This document shows, one piece after another, positions 19,177 to 27,502 of a stretch of 64,000 nt of DNA. The notes under the pieces were generated by a model that did not search any database, was not told the DNA's origin, and saw only the letters and a program-made list of their open reading frames with translations. The stretch is taken from positions 1 through 64,000 of the forward strand of contig NZ_JACNMJ010000002.1 in NCBI RefSeq assembly GCF_014526325.1, read 5' to 3'. The DNA comes from Psychroserpens algicola (GTDB taxonomy: Bacteria > Bacteroidota > Bacteroidia > Flavobacteriales > Flavobacteriaceae). Numbering within the stretch: the stretch's first letter is position 1; each line of letters begins with the position of its first letter. The position numbers and the translations under genes were made by a program.

Positions 19177-19710
19177 TTATTGTTTAGGAGGAGCTAGTGT
19201 AAAGCCTTGACTTTCCATAATATTTAGCATATCATAGAAATAGCGCATAAATACAATTTTACCACCTTCAACCATTGATACTGAATGGTAAGGAATGATT
19301 ATGGTTTTTCCAGTTTTTTTATCGGTAACAGTGTTTGTTCCCCAAGACAATAGCCATTCGCCTTCGTTCCAATACTCTTCAACCTTAACAGGCAAATAGA
19401 GGTCATTAGTAATAGAATGTTTAAACTGATTTGTACTATTTGTAAAATAGGCAGTGTGCTGCTTTACGTTTAAAGAGTCTAATGCACCACCTAAACCATA
19501 AATCATAGCGTTTTCATGGAGTTGAGCATTCATTTTAGCAACATCTCCATTTTGAAGCGCTTTAGTGTAATTTCGAACAAGCTGATTTGCTGTTTCAGCA
19601 TTTTTAAACTCTAAGGTGACCTTTGGCTGGTCTTTTTGAGCATTAACATGCATTGGTAAAAATAGCAGCAAAGTAAAAACTGCTAACATCGTTTTTTGTA
19701 ATACTTTCAT
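19177..19710 (-). CDS. Secreted NTF2/SnoaL-like protein
   Basis: This 177-residue protein has an N-terminal signal peptide (TMLAVFTLLLFLPMHVNA, cleaved before QK). The mature part resembles a cone-shaped NTF2/SnoaL-like fold: an opening helix (ANQLVRNYTKALQNGDVAKM), the ENAMIYGLGG strand, and the final strands YHSVSMVEGGKIVFMRYFYD. No catalytic residues can be assigned. Members of this superfamily are often small-molecule-binding proteins or enzymes, and the role here is unknown. It is monocistronic, with a 227-bp upstream region in which I see no exact -7 element. Confidence 0.75.
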   Translation of the reverse strand: MKVLQKTMLAVFTLLLFLPMHVNAQKDQPKVTLEFKNAETANQLVRNYTKALQNGDVAKMNAQLHENAMIYGLGGALDSLNVKQHTAYFTNSTNQFKHSITNDLYLPVKVEEYWNEGEWLLSWGTNTVTDKKTGKTIIIPYHSVSMVEGGKIVFMRYFYDMLNIMESQGFTLAPPKQ

Positions 19711-19937
19711 AATAATTGATTTAAGTTAATATGTTGATTGCTTAATAGCCATAGTTAACCATATCAAAATGAAGGGAGTAAATTGGAGGACAATTTATAG
19801 GTGCAAAATGAGTATACACTCAGAGTTGAAGACTTACAAGTTAGTAAAAAATTATTAATAGGGTTTATACTACAAATATAGCACTAGTACAGTTGGAGTA
19901 TTAGAGTGGTTCAACCTAAATAAAAAAACAAGTAGAT

Positions 19938-20471
19938 TTACTTAAAGAAACTAAACATATTACCTCCATAACTTTTGGAATGCGAATAGTGCGCTAAATG
20001 AGATAAATCGGTGTGTTTAGAATGTTCAACAATGAGTAAGCCTTCGTCTTCTAATAGTGTATTTTGAAAGACTAACTGCGGAATTCTGGCAAATTCTTCA
20101 GTAAGAAAATCATAAGGAGGATCAGCAAAAATGATTGTATGTTGCTGTGTCGTTTTTTCTAAGAATTTAAAAACATCACTTTTTATTGTCGAAATAGTCA
20201 TTTCGAAACTTTCGGCAGTCTCATTTATAAATTTGATGCAGCCATAGTTTTCGTCGACAGCAGTAATCTGCTCAGTTCCTCGGGAAGCAAACTCGTAACT
20301 TATATTACCTGTGCCAGCAAACAGATCTAAAACTGAAATATCATCAAAATAATACTGATTATTTAAAATATTAAACAATGACTCTTTGGCCATGTCTGTA
20401 GTTGGTCTGACAGGTAATTTTTTTGGAGCTACAATTCGACGCCCTTTGTATTGACCAGAAATAATTCGCAT
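19938..20471 (-). CDS. rsmD: 16S rRNA (guanine(966)-N2)-methyltransferase RsmD
   Basis: This 177-residue Rossmann-fold methyltransferase acts on G966 of 16S rRNA. The opening MRIISGQYKGRRI and RPTTDMAKESLFNIL are RsmD signatures. LDLFAGTGNISYEFASRG is the SAM-binding loop and ADPPYDF is the NPPY-type catalytic motif. The length is close to the family norm. The start overlaps the stop of the preceding DUF3822 gene by one base, implying translational coupling, and the C-terminus GGNMFSFFK is complete. Confidence 0.94.
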   Translation of the reverse strand: MRIISGQYKGRRIVAPKKLPVRPTTDMAKESLFNILNNQYYFDDISVLDLFAGTGNISYEFASRGTEQITAVDENYGCIKFINETAESFEMTISTIKSDVFKFLEKTTQQHTIIFADPPYDFLTEEFARIPQLVFQNTLLEDEGLLIVEHSKHTDLSHLAHYSHSKSYGGNMFSFFK

Positions 20472-21280
20472 TAGTTAAAGCTATTTAGTAAAATGAAATC
20501 GTTGTGTGAAGCACTGGTATTAATGTCCGTCTTAAACTTATAATCATAATTTGGGTGAATAAAATCTACAAATCGAATGTATTTATATAATATACTATAA
20601 TCGTCATCTGTAGTTTCAATAGAACCAGATAGGACCGTTTTGATGGTTTCCGGATCGAGTTTAAGCTGTTCTACAGTAAATAAGATGTAATAAATAAAAT
20701 CTTCTTTACTTTGATATTCAAAGGTATTGTAAAAAATAAGTTCCAGATTTTTTACATATACAATTTCAAAGGTGTTTTTATTTACATTAATATGTAATTT
20801 TTCTCCTGAAAATTTAGAACCTAACTGCAAAAGAGATTCGATAAGAATAGTAGAGGAGTGTTTGTATTCAAAGCTTCCGAAGGTATCAAAGATATAATTG
20901 TTAATATTAACCAGAGGCACATAAACATTCATACTTTGAATGGTAGAGAGTTCATCATAACTAATGAAATCGGTCTTTAAAATCTTAGCATTAAATTTTA
21001 AATAATCGGCTAAGTTATTTTCATTAAATACCGCTTTGGGAACAAGACATGATAATTCATTTTGATATACACAGGTTATCGTATTAAAAGTTTGTTCAAA
21101 AAGCGAATTTGACTCAACTACGTTTTTTAACTCATTTAAAAGCTCAAAAGGCGATGCTTTTTTGTCAAGTCGAACATGATTAAGCCATTCGATTGTGTTC
21201 GTTGAACGATTTAGAATGCAAAAAGAAAGTCCACTCAAACGAATTTGAATGGACAATGCTTTTATACTATTTTGTTTCAA
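20471..21280 (-). CDS. DUF3822 family protein, probable actin-like fold
   Basis: This 269-residue Bacteroidota-specific protein resembles DUF3822. The paired strands LSIQIRLSGLSFCILN followed by TIEWLNHVRL look like the first hairpin of an ASKHA/actin-like lobe, and KLHINVNKNTFEIVYVKN like the start of a second lobe. Classical phosphate loops are not obvious, so ATP binding is uncertain. It lies between a membrane protein (1-bp gap) and rsmD (1-base overlap), an arrangement indicating shared expression. A scaffold or pilus-assembly-like role would be speculation. Confidence 0.75.
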   Translation of the reverse strand: MKQNSIKALSIQIRLSGLSFCILNRSTNTIEWLNHVRLDKKASPFELLNELKNVVESNSLFEQTFNTITCVYQNELSCLVPKAVFNENNLADYLKFNAKILKTDFISYDELSTIQSMNVYVPLVNINNYIFDTFGSFEYKHSSTILIESLLQLGSKFSGEKLHINVNKNTFEIVYVKNLELIFYNTFEYQSKEDFIYYILFTVEQLKLDPETIKTVLSGSIETTDDDYSILYKYIRFVDFIHPNYDYKFKTDINTSASHNDFILLNSFN

Positions 21281-21281
21281 T

Positions 21282-22019
21282 TTAGTCTTTGCTTAAGTTT
21301 TTAGGCCAGTTACCACCTGTATCTGCTTCGGTCATAGAACCAACTTGTAACTTAGGTCCGTTAACGCCATCAACAGACATCACTTCTTTTTCTTTGGCCA
21401 CTAAGTTTTTATCTTGATCGTGTAAAATAACATCTTTATCTACATAAGCTTCAAAAACAGCAATACCACTTTCATCTAGCTTACCAGCTTTAAGGTTGAA
21501 TTTTGATCCTGCAGGACCAACACCTTCTGGGAGATTCATCATCGTTTTGTAGCGTGTGTCTGCTCCAAAAAGAGAATCCTTTACTGACACAAAACCTAAG
21601 GTGTCAATAACGATAATATCTTTAGTTGTTTCAACACCACCAAAACGACGCGTTAATTCTTCATCAATGATAGTTGAATCTCTACGTTGTGTAATTGTAA
21701 ATTGGGCAGTATCAATAAACTTAATTAAATTATCAAAATCTCCAGCAAATTCTTTAGTTACTGTTCTGTGTGCTAATTGTGCATCTCTAATATCTTTTAA
21801 TTTAGTAATCACTGTTTTATAGCGCTCATCTTTAATTTTGTTAAATTGGATTTCACCATAAACAGACATGAAAGTGATATATCCTAAAAAGAAAATTAGA
21901 GCCCATAATACTAAATTAAGTACAGGTTTTAATTTTTTAGGCACAAACTTATCAATTAACCAAACAATACCAATGGTAAGTAAAATAAGGCCGACAACTA
22001 CAAGAATTATTTTTAACAT
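21282..22019 (-). CDS. Conserved membrane-anchored protein of unknown function
   Basis: This 245-residue protein has two transmembrane segments near the N-terminus (about residues 3-22, IILVVVGLILLTIGIVWLI, and 35-53, LNLVLWALIFFLGYITFM). A soluble charged domain of about 190 residues follows, including NKIKDERYKTVITKLKDIRD, which may be a short coiled coil. Similar proteins occur across Flavobacteriia, but I know no function. It opens a three-gene operon with the DUF3822 gene and rsmD, preceded by a consensus -7 element. Confidence 0.78.
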   Translation of the reverse strand: MLKIILVVVGLILLTIGIVWLIDKFVPKKLKPVLNLVLWALIFFLGYITFMSVYGEIQFNKIKDERYKTVITKLKDIRDAQLAHRTVTKEFAGDFDNLIKFIDTAQFTITQRRDSTIIDEELTRRFGGVETTKDIIVIDTLGFVSVKDSLFGADTRYKTMMNLPEGVGPAGSKFNLKAGKLDESGIAVFEAYVDKDVILHDQDKNLVAKEKEVMSVDGVNGPKLQVGSMTEADTGGNWPKNLSKD

Positions 22020-22051
22020 AGTTAGTTTTTTTATTTTGTTAAGGAGTTACG

Positions 22052-22059
22052 CAAATCTA
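22052..22059 (-). promoter_or_regulatory. -7 element TAGATTTG of the rsmD operon
   Basis: An exact TAnnTTTG match on the minus strand lies 32 bp from the ATG at 22019. It is the only consensus site seen in the 204-bp divergent spacer to the RecD-like helicase gene. Confidence 0.5.
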
Positions 22060-22223
22060 CAATTTTTTTTTATTCGTTAAAATATTGTAGATAAAAAACA
22101 ATGAAAGTTGAAAGATATAAAATTACTTTCATATTCTATAACAAAATTTGTGATGTAAAGTGATAAAAACCTTAACACATTAAATGTTATATTGCATTTT
22201 CAATTATTTTTTGAGCACTTTTT

Positions 22224-23651
22224 ATGACCTCCTCAGATTTTTATAAATTACTAATAAAGAAATTTCCTTTTGCTCCAACAACTAAGCAACTGGTTGCTAT
22301 TGAACAATTAGCACAGTTTGTATTTGACGATTCTCCAAATGCTTTATACCTATTAAAAGGATTTGCTGGAACAGGAAAAACGAGTATCATTGGAACTCTG
22401 GTTTCTAATTTATGGGAGACAAAAAAAAGTGCTGTATTGATGGCTCCAACAGGAAGAGCAGCAAAAGTCATCTCTAATTATTCAAAAAAAGAAGCCTTTA
22501 CAATACATAAAAAAATCTATTTTCCGAAGAAAGATAGAGGAGGAGGCGTTAAATTTGTGATGCAACCCAACAAGCATCGGAACACCATATTTATAGTCGA
22601 TGAAGCTTCAATGATTTCTGATACTCCGGCAGACTCTAAAAATTTTGAGAGTACATCGTTGTTAGATGATTTAATACATTTTGTGTATTCTGGACATAAA
22701 TGTAAATTATTACTTATTGGTGATAAGGCACAACTGCCTCCTGTTAAATCTGAATTTTCTCCAGCTCTCAATCAAGACAAACTCGATTTAAATTATAATA
22801 AAAATGTGACGTCAATAGAACTTGATGAAGTTGTAAGGCAAAATCAGGATTCTGGTATTTTGAGTAATGCAACGCGAATTAGAGAGGTTATCGAAAATGA
22901 ATTTTATGACTCTTTTAAATTCAATCTTAATGGGTTTACCGATATCATACGTCTTATTGATGGTCATGAAATTATGGATGCCATAAATGATTCTTATAGT
23001 GAGCATGGTCATGAGGATACAGCTATTATAGTAAGAAGTAACAAACGTGCTAACTTATATAATCAACAAATCAGAAATCGTATTCTATTTAATGAAAATG
23101 AATTAACTGTTGGTGATTTTTTAATGGTCGTTAAAAATAATTACTTCTGGATCAAGCCTACTACTGAAGCTGGTTTTATTGCTAATGGTGATATCATTCA
23201 GGTGCTAGAAATTTTTTCAATTCAAACCCTTTATGATTTTCGTTTTGCTGAAGTGAAAGTGCAAATGGTCGATTATCCAAAGATGAGACCATTTGAAACC
23301 GTTTTGCTTTTAGATACCATTGAAGCCGAAACCCCTTCGTTAACTTATGAGGACAGTAATCGATTATACCAAGAGGTGCAAAAGGATTATGAAGATGAAA
23401 CGTCCAATTATAAAAAGTTCCTGAGTATAAAAGGCAATAAGCATTTCAATGCTTTGCAAGTTAAGTTTTCGTATGCAATAACGTGTCATAAATCTCAGGG
23501 TGGACAATGGAACACAATTTTTGTAGAGCAACCCTATTTGCCTAATGGCATTGATAAAGATTATATGCGTTGGTTATATACAGCAGCAACAAGAGCTAAA
23601 GAAAGATTATATCTTATCGGATTTAAAGATGATTTTTTTGAAACCGTATAA
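22224..23651 (+). CDS. RecD-like/UvrD-C SF1B ATP-dependent helicase
   Basis: This 475-residue superfamily 1B DNA helicase has Walker A GFAGTGKTSIIG, motif Ia MAPTGRAAKV, Walker B/DEAS box FIVDEASMIS, motif III LLLIGDKAQLPPV and motif IV VRSNKRANLYN. C-terminal motifs V/VI are YAITCHKSQGGQW and LYTAATRAKERLYLIGF. This matches a RecD2-like core without the N-terminal RecBC-interacting domains, and flavobacterial annotations often call it an AAA family ATPase or exodeoxyribonuclease V. A DNA repair role is likely but the partner is unknown. It has a 203-bp divergent upstream region with no exact -7 element. Confidence 0.92.
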   Translation: MTSSDFYKLLIKKFPFAPTTKQLVAIEQLAQFVFDDSPNALYLLKGFAGTGKTSIIGTLVSNLWETKKSAVLMAPTGRAAKVISNYSKKEAFTIHKKIYFPKKDRGGGVKFVMQPNKHRNTIFIVDEASMISDTPADSKNFESTSLLDDLIHFVYSGHKCKLLLIGDKAQLPPVKSEFSPALNQDKLDLNYNKNVTSIELDEVVRQNQDSGILSNATRIREVIENEFYDSFKFNLNGFTDIIRLIDGHEIMDAINDSYSEHGHEDTAIIVRSNKRANLYNQQIRNRILFNENELTVGDFLMVVKNNYFWIKPTTEAGFIANGDIIQVLEIFSIQTLYDFRFAEVKVQMVDYPKMRPFETVLLLDTIEAETPSLTYEDSNRLYQEVQKDYEDETSNYKKFLSIKGNKHFNALQVKFSYAITCHKSQGGQWNTIFVEQPYLPNGIDKDYMRWLYTAATRAKERLYLIGFKDDFFETV

Positions 23652-23701
23652 CTCTACTGTTGTTAAACTGAAATAAAAACTTAAAAGAAACATGGTTTAG
23701 T

Positions 23702-24271
23702 ATGATGACTTTTGAAACACTTATAAGTATTTGCTTAGGCATTGGTTTATCTGCATCTGTCGGTTTTAGGGTGTTTGTACCTTTGTTTGCTTTAAGCTTG
23801 GCTGCTTATTTTAATTTATGGGAACTTAATGATTCTTGGCAATGGATTGGTAGTTTAACAGCTGTTATCACTCTTGGAGTTGCTACTTTAGTTGAAATAT
23901 TTGCCTATTACATCCCTTATATAGATAATCTTTTAGATTCAATTGCTATTCCCTTGGCAACTATTGCAGGAACTGCTGTTATGGTTTCTACAGTAGCTGA
24001 TTTGAGTCCTGCAATTACCTGGGCTTTAGCTATTATTGCTGGTGGAGGTACTGCTGCTGCAATTGCAGGCAGTTCTGGTGCTACTCGACTTGCTTCAACC
24101 ACTTCCACAGGTGGAATAGCTAATCCAGTGGTTTCAACGATTGAAACGGGCACATCAGTTATCATGTCTATTATGTCTTTATTCATTCCTGTATTGGCAT
24201 TTATTTTTGTTCTAATTATTTTATTCCTTATTTACAGAGTTTATAAAAAGATTAAAAGAAGTAGGACTTAA
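23702..24271 (+). CDS. DUF4126 family integral membrane protein
   Basis: This 189-residue, very hydrophobic protein has about five membrane segments, among them ISICLGIGLSASVGFRVFVP, IGSLTAVITLGVATLVEIFA and VLAFIFVLIILFLIYRVYK. A Gly/Ala/Thr-rich central loop (GGGTAAAIAGSSGATRLAS) separates them. The length, order and the ASVGFRVFVP motif agree with DUF4126. Function is unknown. It lies 50 bp after the helicase gene and 45 bp before kdsB, so read-through is possible. The tandem ATG at 23702/23705 leaves the first codon uncertain by one residue. Confidence 0.82.
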   Translation: MMTFETLISICLGIGLSASVGFRVFVPLFALSLAAYFNLWELNDSWQWIGSLTAVITLGVATLVEIFAYYIPYIDNLLDSIAIPLATIAGTAVMVSTVADLSPAITWALAIIAGGGTAAAIAGSSGATRLASTTSTGGIANPVVSTIETGTSVIMSIMSLFIPVLAFIFVLIILFLIYRVYKKIKRSRT

Positions 24272-24316
24272 ATTCCTTTAAAAGTTTTATTTTTGAGACT
24301 CAACCTTTTGTATTAA

Positions 24317-25045
24317 ATGAAGATAATATCAATGATTCCAGCACGTTATAGTGCTTCACGTTTTCCTGGAAAGCTTATGCAAAACCTAGCAGGAAAATCA
24401 GTAATCTTAAGAACCTATGAAGCTACGGTTGCAACGCAGCTTTTTGATGATGTGTATGTCGTAACTGATAGTGCTGTAATATTTGATGAGATCACTTCTA
24501 ATGGCGGAAAAGCAATCATGAGCAAAAAAGAACATGAGTCTGGTAGCGATCGTATTGCAGAAGCTGTTGCAGACTTAGACGTCGATATTGTAGTTAATGT
24601 TCAGGGTGATGAACCTTTTACAGAGCGTGAAAGCCTTGGGAAAGTACTTGAAGTTTTTAAAGAAGATCATGAAAAAAATATTGACTTAGCATCTTTGATG
24701 GTTGAAATCCATGACTGGGATGAAATCAGTAATCCAAATACTGTAAAAGTCATTGTGGATCAACAAAATTTTGCGCTTTATTTTTCAAGAAGCCCAATTC
24801 CTTATCCTCGTGATAAACAAGCTGGAGCACGATACTTTAAGCATAAAGGTATTTATGCATTTCGCAAACAAGCCTTATTAGATTTTTATGAACTTCCAAT
24901 GCAGTTTATTGAAGCTACCGAAAAGATTGAATGCATTCGGTATTTAGAATACGGCAAACGAATTAAAATGGTTGAAACTACTATTGAAGGTGTTGAAATT
25001 GATACTCCTGAAGATCTAGAACGTGCTAAAAAACTTTGGAAATAA
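24317..25045 (+). CDS. kdsB: 3-deoxy-manno-octulosonate cytidylyltransferase
   Basis: This 242-residue enzyme activates Kdo (or 8-amino-Kdo) with CTP to the CMP-sugar for LPS inner core transfer. Visible family motifs are [15 protein letters not shown], the nucleotide-binding start with its basic residues, [42 protein letters not shown] and the C-terminal [11 protein letters not shown]. The closest functional context is four genes downstream, where a KdnB-like dehydrogenase suggests the pool may include Kdo8N, as shown for Shewanella KdsB. Substrate preference cannot be read from the sequence here. The gene is complete and is followed at once by a HAD phosphatase gene. Confidence 0.96.
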   Translation: MKIISMIPARYSASRFPGKLMQNLAGKSVILRTYEATVATQLFDDVYVVTDSAVIFDEITSNGGKAIMSKKEHESGSDRIAEAVADLDVDIVVNVQGDEPFTERESLGKVLEVFKEDHEKNIDLASLMVEIHDWDEISNPNTVKVIVDQQNFALYFSRSPIPYPRDKQAGARYFKHKGIYAFRKQALLDFYELPMQFIEATEKIECIRYLEYGKRIKMVETTIEGVEIDTPEDLERAKKLWK

Positions 25046-25046
25046 T

Positions 25047-25751
25047 TTGAATGCTAAATACCAACATATAAAAGTTATAGGTTTTGATGCTGACGATACA
25101 CTGTGGGTTAATGAGACCTATTTTCGTGATGCAGAATTAGAATTTGCTAAACTGATGGCGCCTTATGAGACTGCTAATAAGATTGATCAAGAATTGTTTA
25201 AAAAGGAAATAGAAAACCTTCCTCTTTATGGCTATGGTGTTAAGGGTTTTGTACTTTCAATGGTTGAAATGGCTCTCGAATTATCTAATAATTCAATTTC
25301 AAATGAGACGATTTCAAAAATATTAGATATTGGTAAAGCCATGTTAAACAAACCTGTAGAATTGTTAGATGGCGTTGAAGATACATTGATGACATTATCT
25401 AAGTCTTACCGATTAATAGTTGTGACAAAAGGAGATTTATTAGATCAGGAACGAAAATTAGAGAAATCAAATTTATTATCTTATTTTCATCATATAGAAG
25501 TACTTAGCGACAAACAGGAATCTAATTATTCAAAACTATTGGGACATTTAGATATCAATCCATCAGAATTTTTAATGGTTGGGAACTCATTAAAATCTGA
25601 TATCTTACCATTAATAGCCATTGGTGCTGAAGCGATTCATATTCCTTTTCATACCACTTGGTTACACGAGCAGGTGGCTACAAAAGATATAAAAGAAAAA
25701 AAATATAAGACATTGACCAGTTTGTCAGACTTAAAAGCAATTTTGAATTAG
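25047..25751 (+). CDS. HAD family hydrolase (YjjG-like)
   Basis: This HAD phosphatase has motif I FDADDTLWVNETYF, motif II-like VVTKGDLLDQE, a Lys-containing motif III near KLEKSNLL, and motif IV MVGNSLKSDILPL. I use TTG at 25047 (MNAKYQHIKV after initiation), one base after the kdsB stop. GTG at 25023 in the same frame would add eight residues and overlap kdsB by 23 bp. It is too large (about 234 residues) and has the wrong cap for KdsC, so Kdo-8-phosphate phosphatase is unlikely. It more closely resembles nucleotidase or sugar-phosphatase HADs. The substrate is unknown. Its stop overlaps the next gene's GTG by one base, indicating coupled expression within the LPS-type cluster. Confidence 0.85.
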   Translation: MNAKYQHIKVIGFDADDTLWVNETYFRDAELEFAKLMAPYETANKIDQELFKKEIENLPLYGYGVKGFVLSMVEMALELSNNSISNETISKILDIGKAMLNKPVELLDGVEDTLMTLSKSYRLIVVTKGDLLDQERKLEKSNLLSYFHHIEVLSDKQESNYSKLLGHLDINPSEFLMVGNSLKSDILPLIAIGAEAIHIPFHTTWLHEQVATKDIKEKKYKTLTSLSDLKAILN

Positions 25752-26371
25752 TGGAGATACTCAATATAAATGCCTGGAAGCGAAAGCAGCATTATAACCA
25801 TTTTAAATCTTTAAATGACCCCTATTTTGGTGTCACTATTCCTTTTGATGTAACTAAAGCTTACCAGTTTGCAAAACATAATAATGTGTCTTTTTTTGGA
25901 AAGTATTTACACGATTGTATGCAAGCCATAAATGCTGTAGATGAATTAAAACTTAGAGTCGTTGATGAAGATGTTGTAAAGTATGATACTATAAATGCTT
26001 CTGCAACATTAATGAGGTCTGATAATACTTTTGGGTTTTCTTATATCGAGTTTAGTAATGATTTAAATGAATTTCTAGCACATATTAATGCTGAAAAAGA
26101 TAGAATTGAAACTACTGGAGCCTTATTTCCGTTGCGAAATGATTTAGAATGTATTCATTGTTCGGCTTTACCTTGGTTCAATTTTTCAGGACATAAAGAA
26201 CCGGTTTCAGGACAATTTGAGTCTGTGCCAAAGCTGGCCTTTAGTAAAATGGTTAAAAATGACAGTAATAGTCTATCAATGAATGTTTCAATACAAGTCA
26301 ATCATGCATTGGTTGATGGTTATCACGTTGGATTATTTTCCGAAAAATTCCAACATTATTTAAATAAGTAA
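25751..26371 (+). CDS. Chloramphenicol acetyltransferase-like acyltransferase
   Basis: This 206-residue protein of the CAT superfamily carries the catalytic HxxxD signature in NHALVDGYHVG near the C-terminus and the Ser/Cys-containing LPWFNFSGH segment typical of type A CATs. The start is GTG at 25751, overlapping the HAD stop. CAT-like folds also acetylate non-drug substrates. Its position between kdsB-HAD and a Kdo oxidase homologue makes a sugar or lipid acyl acceptor plausible. Chloramphenicol resistance cannot be inferred from this context, as no mobile element or resistance cassette is present. Confidence 0.82.
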   Translation: MEILNINAWKRKQHYNHFKSLNDPYFGVTIPFDVTKAYQFAKHNNVSFFGKYLHDCMQAINAVDELKLRVVDEDVVKYDTINASATLMRSDNTFGFSYIEFSNDLNEFLAHINAEKDRIETTGALFPLRNDLECIHCSALPWFNFSGHKEPVSGQFESVPKLAFSKMVKNDSNSLSMNVSIQVNHALVDGYHVGLFSEKFQHYLNK

Positions 26372-26392
26372 AGATAAATCCAACTATGTTTT

Positions 26393-26400
26393 TATTTTTG
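26393..26400 (+). promoter_or_regulatory. -7 element TATTTTTG for the KdnB-like gene
   Basis: An exact TAnnTTTG match lies 18 bp before the ATG at 26419, inside the 47-bp gap after the CAT-like gene. It suggests a second promoter for the dehydrogenase and acyltransferase pair. Confidence 0.5.
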
Positions 26401-26418
26401 TTACACGAAGACAAGTAA

Positions 26419-27501
26419 ATGAGTTATAAAAATTACCCAATGGTGTCCAGAGTTGTATTTGGACGAAGCAGTTTTAATCAGTTAGGCGATATTATAGCGC
26501 CTAAACGTTTAAATAGAAAAGCGCCATTCATATTTTTGGTTGATGATGTGTTTAAGGGAAATTCTGAAATGACTTCGAGAATTCCTTTAGCCTATGACGA
26601 TCAGCTTCTATATATTTCTGCAGAACACGAACCAAAAACGTCACAAGTAGACGAGCTGGTTGAACAAATTATTTTAAATTATAAAGACAGACCTTCTGGT
26701 ATCATCGGAATAGGAGGAGGTACAATTCTCGATCTTGCTAAAGCAGTAGCAATCATGCTTACAAATGAAGGCGAGGCAAAGAATTATCAAGGCTGGGATT
26801 TAGTTAAAAATCCTGCTATATACCATGTAGGAATACCTACTTTATCTGGTACTGGTGCAGAAGTATCCCGAACAACTATTTTAACCGGACCAGAAAGAAA
26901 GCTGGGAATAAACAGTGATTATACACCTTTTGATCAAGTTATTCTTGACCCTGAGTTGACCAAAGATGTTCCAAAAGAGCAATGGTTTTACACAGGAATG
27001 GATTGTTATGTGCATTGTATTGAATCTTTAAATGGTACATTTTTAAATGCTTTTAGTCAGAGTTATGGCGAAAAAGCATTAGAACTCTGTAAAGAAATAT
27101 TTCTTGGAGATTCTTTATCTCAAGAAGAATCTGCCGATAAATTAATGATGGCATCCTGGCATGGCGGAATGAGTATAGCTTATTCTCAGGTTGGTGTTGC
27201 TCATGCAATGAGTTATGGTTTAGGCTATCTCTTAGGTGTTAAGCATGGTGTTGGTAATTGTATCGTCTTCGAGCACTTAGAAGAGTATTATCCTGAAGGT
27301 GTAGCCATGTATAAAGCTATGCGTAAGAAGCATAATATTAAGATTCCTCAAGGTATTTGTGCCAATTTGAGTGATGATGAATTTGACACGATGATTGATG
27401 TAGCACTTAGTCTAGAACCACTTTGGGAAAATGCTGTTGGTAAAGACTGGAAGAAAGTTATTACCAGAGACAAACTCAAAGCATTGTATAAAAAAATGTA
27501 A
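26419..27501 (+). CDS. kdnB: KdnB-like 3-deoxy-D-manno-octulosonate 8-oxidase (iron-containing ADH family)
   Basis: This 360-residue Fe-dependent alcohol dehydrogenase family protein has the nucleotide loop GIGGGTILDLAKAVAIML and metal-site segments GMDCYVHCIES and HAMSYGLGYLLGVKHG. It resembles, from memory, Shewanella oneidensis KdnB closely: FGRSSF, MLTNEGEAKNYQGWDL, TLSGTGAEVSRT and WFYTGMDCY line up well. KdnB oxidises Kdo at C8 before the PLP enzyme KdnA makes 8-amino-Kdo (Kdo8N). No KdnA-type DegT/DnrJ aminotransferase occurs in the window. The neighbouring kdsB supports a Kdo context. The specific assignment is good but rests on family likeness. A generic Fe-ADH acting on another polyol is the alternative. 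Confidence 0.8.
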   Translation: MSYKNYPMVSRVVFGRSSFNQLGDIIAPKRLNRKAPFIFLVDDVFKGNSEMTSRIPLAYDDQLLYISAEHEPKTSQVDELVEQIILNYKDRPSGIIGIGGGTILDLAKAVAIMLTNEGEAKNYQGWDLVKNPAIYHVGIPTLSGTGAEVSRTTILTGPERKLGINSDYTPFDQVILDPELTKDVPKEQWFYTGMDCYVHCIESLNGTFLNAFSQSYGEKALELCKEIFLGDSLSQEESADKLMMASWHGGMSIAYSQVGVAHAMSYGLGYLLGVKHGVGNCIVFEHLEEYYPEGVAMYKAMRKKHNIKIPQGICANLSDDEFDTMIDVALSLEPLWENAVGKDWKKVITRDKLKALYKKM

Positions 27502-27502
27502 T

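Noticed and set aside
25047-25751. The HAD gene as kdsC (Kdo-8-phosphate phosphatase)
   Set aside because: KdsC is about 170-190 residues without this cap domain. The 234-residue protein has DDTLW-type YjjG-like features.
25751-26371. The CAT-like gene as an acquired chloramphenicol-resistance gene
   Set aside because: No insertion sequence, integron or resistance neighbour is present, and it is embedded by one-base overlap in an envelope-sugar cluster of similar composition.
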